Source of the DNA: Xestospongia muta
Taxonomy: Eukaryota > Porifera > Demospongiae > Haplosclerida > Petrosiidae
NCBI GenBank assembly: GCA_963693285.1
Contig: OY848917.1
Location: forward strand, 1,056,501-1,120,500
Direction of reading: 5' to 3'
DNA: 64,000 nt
Shown: positions 51,901 through 64,000 of the stretch, in pieces
Layout of the letters: each line of letters begins with the position of its first letter
How positions within the stretch are numbered: position 1 is the stretch's first letter
Notes under the pieces: model-generated
What the model saw: only the letters and a program-made list of their open reading frames with translations
Told to the model about the DNA's origin: nothing
Databases searched by the model: none
Made by a program: the position numbers and the translations under genes

Positions 51901-54900
51901 ACTGAATCCGAGCAGTTATTGTACATACCTGCACTGGTAAGTGCAGAGCGTCCTCCTGATGTTGGTTTGACAGAAGGTGTTGGTTGGTGTCTGTGGTGTA
52001 ACAATCCTCATCAATTTTTCTCCACGCGCTTTCTTTTCCTTTTACTTCTTTGTCTTGCCTTTAAATATTGCCTACCTAAATCTAGTTTTGGACAAGTGAA
52101 ACCAAGCTCTGTTTTAGCTCGACGATGTAAATTCTGGAAAGATGGTATTAATTGGATCAGTGATGGTGGAGTCGAAGTGATCGTTCAAGTAAGCGAATTC
52201 AATCGAAGAGTAACAGTACTTGTTTCAGATGTTCATTCAATACTGTCCTGTTCTCTCCAGAGCCAAATTATCACTGATATTTTTTGTCTTCAGAAGGAAA
52301 TTTGTCCTTGTTATGATATTATAGAGGGTCTGATATCACCAACTCATCTTAGCAAGTCACTTACAGATACAATCAGAGATATACCAGTGTTTATAATGGA
52401 AGATGTAGCCCACGCTATCCTACTGAAAACCAACTACATTACTGATGACAGCGGTTCACAAAGAACAAACATTACAGATCTACTTAACCAACATGAGGTA
52501 TTTACTAACCTTTGTCCAGTTGTTATCAAGGAACTATTTGATGATTCTCAAGCTGATCAACCTCTTCCTTTGAAATACCTTAAATATATACAGCATCAAT
52601 GCTCAGATATAATGAGTTTGTATACTTTTGAAAATACTCATCAATCTGTTAGAGATCATCTTAACAACTACAGTATATTTGCTGGACAAAATCCCTTGGT
52701 GAGTTGATGATGTTAACTATAGTTTATAAGTATTATTATTTCATGTTAGGATATTGCATATCCACCTATTACTTCTGTTGAATTACAAATCCTTTCCAAA
52801 TCATTCTTAGAAGATGAAGAAGAATTAGGTAAGCCTCACTGCTTAGCTTGATAATCTGTTAATAAATTGTGAATATTTACTTTTTTGACTTGAGATCCTA
52901 TTAAATAATAATTTTTTATTGACTGTTAAGAGAAATATTTGTATATACTTGATATCTTAAATAGTGTATAACATATATTGACATTAACATTGTTTACTTT
53001 ATGACATTAGATTTGTCCTCTTTGCCCACAATAATTAACTCGATAATGAATGATGTTAACTGGAAGGCTCTTGGAGTCCAACTGAATTTTGAAGAGAGCA
53101 TATTAGATAAAATGGAGAGCTCAGATGACAGAACTTCTATGAAGATAATGCTATCGAAGTGGTTAATAAGGGGTGGAGCAACTAGACAAATCCTACATGA
53201 GGCCATTGTAAATGTCATTTCTAAAGGTAACTTTTGGAATCCTTGAACTGTACAAATGTTTTATATGTATAATACAGATAAAACACTGAAAAGAAAAAAT
53301 GAACAATTTCAAAGAGCATTGAAAAGAAAAAATGAACAATTTCAAAAAACATTGAAAAGAAAAAATGAACAATTTCAACGAGTTGGTATGTTATTAATTA
53401 ATTGTGTGCTCTATTTAGTCTTATACATTATACATTAGATCAAAAAAACCTACGAAAAGCTCTCAAAGAAGGATCTATCAAGTGTTATATTTCAAAAGTT
53501 GCCATCCAAGGTCCAGCTAGAGTTGGTAAAACCTCAATAAAATGTCTCATTCTGTACAAAAATTATGAGAATTTTATCAGCACTAGTTGTGTTGATTCTC
53601 CACAAATAGCTGTTGGAAATTTCAACATTTCTCGCTTTGGTGGCCATGGTACGGATAGCAAATACTGGGAATTAATTGACGATGATCGTTTGGAAAGTGA
53701 AGTGGCTAGTAAAATTAAGTCTTTTGCTGTAACACTTTTGAGTTCCAATGAAGCCCAGGAGAAATCAATGATTTCAGAGATATATCAGAAAAATGTGCAA
53801 CAACCTTCTAGCACTACAGATAACACTGCAAATGTAGCTTCTTTTGAAAGTCATAATACTACACACATCAAATTGGAGACGGTGTCACGTAATAGTCAAA
53901 GTAAGTCTTATCTTGTCCCAGCACCTTCTGCGCAACCAAAAAAAGATGAAAGTGAAAAAGCAGAAGCTAAAGAGATAGTTAATTATTTTTTTGCTCTAGT
54001 GAATGAATCAGATGGTAAGTTGCAGCTTCATCAAAGATGGCTTTACTTTCTTGATTGTGGAGGTCAGATACAATTCCAGAAGTTAATGCAAGCTTTCATA
54101 CCATGTGTCTCAGTCCTTATGCTTGTTACGAGTTTAGCTAATGATCTATCAAATCAATCTTCTACTGAATTACAATGTGAAAATCAAAAATACATTACAA
54201 GCGAACACTCGTTGACTGTTGAAACAATCTTAAAGCAACTTACTCTCATGGTTGACATTTCTACACAACAACAGAAGTTGTTAATTGAGAGTGATCCAGT
54301 GCTTTCTGAAGTAATTACACCTCCTGAGAAAAATCTAGAAATTATTGCTGTTGCTACTCATCCTGATGAATATGACAAGCAAAAAGCAAATGCCAAAGAT
54401 GACTTTGAAAACATCAAAGACAAAGAACATCGTATTGCCAGAATATTGGAACCCTGGGAGAGAAACCTGTCTTATTATCGAAGTGAAGACAAGCGTAAAA
54501 TTTTGCATATAGTTGATGGCCGTAATGCTTTTCAGGCTGAAACGTTCAATGATCCAATTGGCACCATTGATAGCATTTCTAAGAAATTAGCAGAGCAAGC
54601 ATATACAGTACAAGTACCTATAAAATGGTATGCTTTTGAAATTCTTTTACGTAAACTTGCTAAAAAAGGTTGTGGAGTCCTTAGCTTACAAAAGTGCAAG
54701 ATTTTAGGTAGTGAGTTAAATATTGTTGGTAATGAGGTTGAGAGTGCTCTGAAGTTTTTCCATATTCTCAACACATTATTGTATTATCCAAAAGTAGCTC
54801 CTATAGTGTTTGTCCTCCCTGAAAGTGTAATTAAAATAATTGACGAATTGATGTTAGAAATTTGTAAGGCACGACAAGAAATAGATTTTAGCAGGGCTAT

Positions 54901-56258
54901 TAGAAGAATGGCTATTGAGGGTATCATTTCTAAAGATGTCCTTAAAATGAATAGCAAATGTCAGAAAATATCAGTAGAATTCCAAGATTTTGAAACAAAG
55001 CTTTTATCCATTTTTGAACACCTTCACGTAGCAAGCAAATTATCAGGAAAAGATGAATTTTTCATGCCTGCATTACTGCCATTAACCGACACATCAAACC
55101 CCAATCCTTTTTTAGTTTCTGCCCCGTGTCCCTTTCTACTTTACTTTGAGAAAGGTGTTTCAATTGGTCTCTTTTGTAAATTCATTAACCATCTACATGC
55201 ATATGACATTAATAAGAAAAAATTGTCTATTGTTAGTAGCATAGAGTCTCCTAACTATTCTAATCTTATTGTAATGTCATATCCTAAATGTGATGGTAAA
55301 ATAGCTTTTGTGGAATGCCTTTGTTGGTTTGAGGTTCACTGTGAAACCCTAAAAGATCAACCAATAATACGTGAGGTGATTGAAAGTGCTTTAGAGTTCT
55401 TCAATGAAGGCATCGAACCACAAAAGGGATTTCTTTGCCCTTGTGAAGAGAGAGGGCTAGAGCACCGCCATGTTGCTATATTGACTGAAGAATGGAGGCT
55501 TAAATGTAGTGAAACAAAAATCATGGTAAAGAATAAAGCTGGATTCCCCACGTACCACTTGTCTTGGAAAAGTGAGTTTAAACATTGTTATTGATAAAAT
55601 GCATCTTATAATTGCATTTTTGCAAAGTTAAAACCTTTGTATAATTTGTGAATTGGTACAGCTATTAAACTATGGCTATCAGACAAATGTATTTGGTATT
55701 TGCATAGTCCCTGTGTACAGCCATGCAATGTCACATGGCTACTTAAAATTCTTAAATTTTTTTCTCTCTATAGTTGTAAATATAGCTACACATGTAAATT
55801 AGTTCTATTGTTAATTACTTTTGAAAGTATTATTTTTATTTTTTTTATTATTTGATTTTATTATAGTACCAGAAATGGACAGCTGTACTAATCAATTTAG
55901 TTATTTTCCTAAGTTATGTAAGTTATAGAGTTTGTTGTATTGTTACTATCAACATTGTTTAGCTGAAAAGCCTGAAAGAGTTAACTTGTTGAGTAAACTC
56001 ACAACTATTGATGCATCATGGCGCAGTATTGGCAATGGTCTTGGCCTATCTTACAATGATCTTCAAGGTTTAGCTGAATCCAATATCTCTAATCAAACAA
56101 AACTAGATCATGTCCTTCAAATGTGGCTAAACATGGATGGTGAATCTACTCCTGTAACTTGGAAAACAATTATAGATGTTGTCAAGGGACCTCTTGTTAA
56201 AAACAAAGCTCTCGCTATTAAGATATATCGAGACTTGAAAGAAGATAGCTCTAAATAA
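36999..56258 (+). CDS. ROCO2: ankyrin repeats with two Roc-COR-death-domain modules
   Basis: Exons: 36999-37049, 37104-37193, 37714-37821, 38083-38199, 38985-39074, 40112-40219, 43303-43401, 48764-48862, 50638-52698, 52750-52828, 53011-53226, 53278-53385, 53439-55571, 55867-55917, 55963-56258; about 1901 aa. The N-terminus MGNKESK fits an N-myristoylation signal. Three successive exons end in related DPMKL/NSMIL motifs. Ankyrin repeats cover about residues 123-290. Module 1: GNTTAGKSS (about 333), DLAGHREYY, IASHVDL, COR with LWCNNPHQFFSTRF, then a death-domain-like exon (53011-53226, VNWKALGVQLNF). A linker exon holds three LKRKNEQFQ repeats. Module 2: P-loop GPARVGKTS (about 1100), a long insert, DCGGQIQF, ATHPDEYD, COR (LLYYPKVAPIVF, GLFCKF), then the final death domain shared with ROCO1. 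All junctions are in phase and no internal stop occurs. Alternative: two genes, but exon 53439 has no convincing start. Confidence 0.82.
39311..39820. mobile_element. Complete 510-bp TIR element (MITE) in ROCO2 intron
   Basis: The left end TACTGTATAGCAGGTATTAT has a right-end reverse complement TACCATATAGCGGGTATTAT, with similarity continuing through TGGC. It has no transposase. A truncated copy at the orthologous position of ROCO1 (8677-9080) shows the insertion preceded the duplication. Confidence 0.85.
40874..42038. mobile_element. 1.17-kb insertion with a 321-bp internal direct repeat (ROCO2 only)
   Basis: ROCO1 reads AAATAAATAATATTAAATTT without interruption at about 9938; in ROCO2 this sequence is split by about 1165 bases. 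Near the ends are AACCTCGCTGT (40893-40903) and its complement ACAGCGAGGTT (42028-42038). A unit of about 321 bp occurs twice (about 41174 and 41495) and carries a short minus-strand frame beginning MDLEGSNAFRKRLQALKRLL in each copy. No transposase motif is recognised. A (CA)n tract lies at about 41975-41990. It is probably a non-autonomous DNA transposon; it is also GC-richer than the surrounding intron. Confidence 0.65.
42235..42970. repeat. Degenerate long tandem repeat with CA microsatellites (ROCO2 intron)
   Basis: Counterpart of 10130-10865. The last CA tract is longer here (about 42938-42966), as expected for microsatellite drift between duplicates. Confidence 0.65.
44836..46499. other. 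1.66-kb segment present in ROCO2 intron and absent from ROCO1
   Basis: ROCO1 (about 12722) joins the two flanks across a shared CAC. In ROCO2 this interval holds TTTAGTTATAG low-complexity sequence (44985-45310), a 306-bp TIR element, and a 56-bp motif (TATATCCAGATCAAATTGAT at about 46051) that recurs 561 bases later just outside it (about 46611). Because only the TTTAG tract is missing from ROCO1, while its opposite-strand partner (13138-13310) remains, deletion in ROCO1 is as likely as insertion in ROCO2. Confidence 0.6.
46141..46446. mobile_element. 306-bp TIR element (MITE)
   Basis: The left end TACCGTATAGCAGGTTTTTT has a right-end reverse complement TACTGTATAGCGGGGTTTTT. Inverted similarity runs for about 40 bases to TTTTCATGG. 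It has no coding capacity. Its termini resemble those of the elements at 39311 and 15589. Confidence 0.85.
49187..49387. mobile_element. Right half of a TIR element (remnant)
   Basis: Matches the right half of 15589-16005, ending GATATACAGTA. The left terminal repeat and about 215 bases have been lost in this copy. Confidence 0.75.
49735..50190 (-). other. Second copy of repeat-like segment with acidic-tailed minus-strand frame
   Basis: Parallel of 16340-16800. The minus-strand frame is still open and again ends in an Asp/Ser-rich tail, with a few replacements. No function is recognised. Confidence 0.25.
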
Positions 56259-58180
56259 GAGATTAAATGAAGTGAGTACTCAATGCTCTATTGTTTACTG
56301 ACAATATATAGAGTTATAGTATTGTTAACTTTGTTAGTTGTACTTTAATAATGTGATCTTTTAGTAGTACTTTAACACCTATTATTACAAGTTGGTATTA
56401 CTTTGTAAAGGAAATAGTATCATAATTAATACCATCCTATATTAATAATACAAGCTCACTATTATTGTGATATTATCATTAATTTATTGTTAACTAAATC
56501 TTTTTGACTATTAGTATATAATAACAATGTAAACTATTATATGTTCCATGAAACACAGGTTGACAAAGTATACTTTGTGTACATTGTCCATTCATTAGCT
56601 ATGTCTTTATAATATTTTATTTTATTTACTGTAGGTAATGATGACCAAGACAAACAATTTAAACTTATTAATATCTTATCTACATTTGACTGAGCTGTTT
56701 ATTATGATTTCTATATTTTTTACTATTTTAATATTTCTATATTAATATGTTGTTTTTACTCCCTATATCAAAATACTACGACAAGGTGGAGCTAAGGAGG
56801 TTGAGAGTTTGCATTCCAGCTCCACCCAAATCTGTAAAAGGTCATTAAGTTGGGCGTGGTTTTAATTAATAAGTCGTTATCAAATGAATTGGCAGTTTGA
56901 CATGTGTCAGTCTAAATTCGATATTATTATCAGGTTCGATACTGTTAACTACGTATCTTCATAGTATGTATATATGTTGTGTTCTCCTGTAGCTAGATGA
57001 ATTGAAATCACTGATAATGTACAAGACAAGATATAAGAGTTATGATATTATCAGGTATATAGTTCTAGCTGACATATACACGTGTAGATGTGTTATAGAG
57101 AATTGTATTGGTAAATAATTTGATGGAGTAAAAGTAACCTTGTAATATAACAATACTCCTTCATTTAATGTCTCTAGTAATGTGTGTGAAGAGTCAAGTG
57201 TTAGTCTAGTGTTGTCACTCCTTCACTTAGAAAGGAAGTATCTGGTAGTATGGATATATCAAAATCATTCAGCTCCACCATATACTGTAGTGGTTAATTA
57301 TCACATTATTTCATCATAAATATTATTAAATAATACCACAAACAGTTAGGTCTACCAAATAAATTACTTAAATAAACTCATAACTACTGCTAATAAAATA
57401 GAAGTATTTAAAGTTTGTGAGTTTATAACAATCATCTAAAAGTTATTATCACTGCTAAAAGTAATGAAGATAAGATGAATGAGTTTACCAGTGAAAGTCT
57501 ACTTGGTACATCCACATCTTTAATTATATTCCAGTAGAATGTTTTTGATATATACTACTAGCAGGTCCTTCCTCTCTTATCAAAGGGACAATGAGACTTT
57601 GTTCTACAGGTACAACTTCTAACCTAATAGACTAGTTTATAATAGTTACTATTACTATAGACCACTTGTTCTCATGATATTGTTAGAAGTTATGATAATT
57701 TATCTCATGTACTAGGAGTTACTGCTATTCATGAAGAACATAGGTCAATATTATGAAGTCAAAGTGTGTCTCAACCACAGTTCCCTTGAGGTAAGTGAGG
57801 TAGTGGAAAGTGTCTATAACAGTGCTCTATGCATAAGTGAACCAGTGGCAAAGTGCCACCATAATTATGTATATAACTGTAGATGTTGTTATTGAGATTA
57901 TAAGATATAGCCTATTTCATAATGTGTATGTTGAGATTATATTATGCACTAGTTAATACAGTTTAATACATGCTTTCACAGACCATTGGAGTGCATGAGC
58001 AGCTGTAATGAACAGCTGCAATTAATTAATGAACAGGAGCTCAATCTACTGTGTAGTCTGAGTACACTTAACTATCATGCTAACTTATACATATTTAAAT
58101 AGTATATGTTACACTTACTTTTTCAACTGCAGTACAGTAAATATATGTTCTATTACTATTACTATAATCTATCTATCCAG
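56259..58180 (+). promoter_or_regulatory. ROCO2 3' UTR, then MAGUK-D promoter and possible 5' exons
   Basis: Nearly identical to 20186-22108. It contains the post-stop GTGAGT donor and the TTTACTGTAG acceptor (about 56633), the paired AGCTCCAC promoter-like block at 56780-56860, and the same candidate 5' exons (about 57015, 57718, 57996). Conservation of these frames between the two copies supports at least one being real. Confidence 0.35.
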
Positions 58181-62438
<4,258 letters not shown>

Positions 62439-63169
62439 CAGTTACATACTACACTAATTATATTTCCTTTAATAAATAATACACTCAATGCTGTTATAAT
62501 GACACATTAGTTTGTACATAGAAAACATTTGTTATTGTAACTAATGTCCATTTTTTTATTTTCCATGATAATAATAATTTTTCTACTCTGTTTCTTACCT
62601 TTTTATTGTAGTTATTATTTTTATTATTAATGTGACTTCTCATTTTGTACCATTGTTCTATTGTGTTGTTAAGTTTTAAAATTAATACATCAATAACAAC
62701 TAATATTATACAATTAAGGATGTAGTATGATATTTTACCTGTGAACCATATACAAGATATTAATATGAACACCACATCATTGATATTAATTTGAACTGGT
62801 GATGATGTCAACTAAAGGTCTGGAGAAAGTATTCAACTTGTACAGGAGCTTTATAGTGACATTGACAATGTCAGCTGCTTCACAGGGTAAGATATATTAT
62901 TGTAGTCCAGTCCATTGCTGTGTAGAACATACAATTCTAGTCTAATAACATAATAACTGATTTATTTATCATTCAAGTACACTAATACTTTACTAAATAC
63001 TATTAAATATCACAAACAGTCTAATAGTGAAATTGGATAGTTTGTGTGATCACAGAACCTGTGGTTATATAACAACAGTATATTAATTGTTTCTCTTAAT
63101 AGTTATGTATTTTATGATAGTGATTGTTGTCCTAATGCTAACATAACAATATGAAATATTATGTAATTA
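62439..63169 (+). other. MAGUK-D 3' flank, no gene recognised
   Basis: Matches 35693-36430. Includes the presumed 3' UTR and non-coding flank up to the hAT insertion. Confidence 0.5.
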
Positions 63170-64000
63170 ACATGGAGCCAAGTACATTTGTAAGGACTTA
63201 AGTAAAATACAAGTACTTTTGAAAAATATAAAGTACAAGTACAATCTCTAATATGAAGATATACTTAAGTATAAGTACTTTGAAAGTACTTAATTACAAG
63301 TACAAATACAATGCTTCAACTGATATATATATATATAATGAATTAGGATGTGCTTGGTAGTGCTTACTGTTTAGATACTGATCAAAAGATCCATATGTCA
63401 AACAGTATTATAATTACATCTTACAAACTTTAACTGTTTAAATCAATCATCACTCAGTCTATATCTTTCTGATTAATTTTCCCAAGTTGCTGAACAGCCT
63501 CTCTATTGAAGAGGATAAAGAAGGTATTCCAAGAAATTTTTTGGTAAGCTTCGCAAGAGATGGACACTGTCTATGATTCTCTTTCTAATACTTGGCTGGA
63601 TTTGTATCAATGGAGATACAAGGAGATGCTAAGTAATTGTCTGTGTTTGAATGACTCTGGAAAGGTATGGTTTCAACCTCAGACTCTGGCATGAAGCTAA
63701 ATAAGGTTTTGCTCTTCTTTGAAGGTGGTTCAAAACTACCCTCAACATGAACTTGAGTAGAGTTAACTTTGTCGACTTGATGGGTAAGATTAAAAGGACT
63801 TAAATGTACTTCAAAGTACTTCAAAGTACTTACTAGTATTATAGTACTTGTAAATACATAGCTCAGTACTTGAATACAAGTACAATTACTGTGCAGAAAT
63901 GAAGGAAGGACTTAAGTATAAGTACATGTACTTTCATAGCTGTACTTATAGTAGTTAAGTACAAGTACCAATGTACTTGGCCCCATGTCAAGTACATATA
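63170..64000 (-). mobile_element. hAT-type DNA transposon remnant (internally deleted)
   Basis: The terminal inverted repeat starts ACATGGAGCCAAGTACAT on the left; the right end's reverse complement reads ACATGGGGCCAAGTACAT. Many AAGTAC subterminal motifs lie in both orientations. A minus-strand frame (63824-63585) continues past a TAG (63585-63587) into PSLAKLTKKFLGIPS and ERLFSNLGK. This matches the C-terminal hAT dimerisation domain, in which a Trp is expected right at the stop position (TGG to TAG). The rest of the transposase is missing. The inverted similarity may extend to the window edge, so the right end and target duplication are not settled. Confidence 0.75.

Noticed and set aside
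53402..53438. Apparent Met start of the second GTPase frame (MCALFSLIHYTLD)
   Set aside because: This lies in intron with an acceptor TACATTAG just before 53439, and the phase fits the preceding linker exon, so a separate gene start is not supported.

Overview
This is a eukaryotic, almost certainly metazoan window. It is AT-rich, with short exons, GT-AG introns and dense small TIR elements. Ankyrin, Roc-COR, death-domain and MAGUK genes sit side by side, which with the compact introns best fits a demosponge such as Amphimedon; that assignment is inference. All recognisable genes are on the + strand.

Layout: a two-gene module (a PDZ-SH3-guanylate-kinase MAGUK followed by an ankyrin-Roc-COR-death-domain gene) has been tandemly duplicated and rearranged. 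MAGUK-A (498-4535, 5' end outside the window) is the only MAGUK copy that reads open. ROCO1 (5306-20185) encodes about 1315 aa. MAGUK-B (22109-26260) is a decayed copy that runs directly into the 3' tail of a third ROCO gene (about 26266-27209). A stretch of 27.2-34.9 kb holds satellites and little else: a 44/36-bp minisatellite with a 204-bp higher-order period, plus 36-bp and 52-bp tandem arrays. MAGUK-C (34868-35692) is a 3' fragment with stops. ROCO2 (36999-56258) encodes about 1901 aa and carries two complete Roc-COR-death-domain modules in one open exon chain. MAGUK-D (58181-62438) is a recent pseudogene with a nonsense codon, a lost splice acceptor and a frameshift. The window ends in a hAT-type transposon remnant.

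The most interesting points are these. (1) The ROCO1 and ROCO2 introns are nearly identical, while the ankyrin exons and the C-terminal half of the Roc-COR exon differ strongly, mostly by amino-acid replacements. The last death domain is nearly unchanged. This is a variable-sensor, conserved-output pattern, as expected of an immune or self-recognition receptor family. (2) ROCO2 is a tandem Roc-COR-DD protein, and its three extra exons are all phase 1-1, so ROCO1 equals ROCO2 minus three symmetric exons. (3) The MAGUK N-terminal region resembles the DBB (Dof/BCAP/BANK) signalling-adaptor domain, giving a DBB-PDZ-SH3-GuK architecture I do not recognise. (4) The two ROCO paralogs have unrelated N-termini: a Ser/Thr/Pro-rich region with a basic cluster in ROCO1, and a myristoylation-type MGNKES start in ROCO2.

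A working model (inference) is that ROCO proteins act as GTP-regulated death-domain sensors and the neighbouring MAGUK acts as a scaffold. Exon models were derived by eye from splice sites, phase and copy-to-copy comparison; divergence counts are hand counts. No database search was possible.
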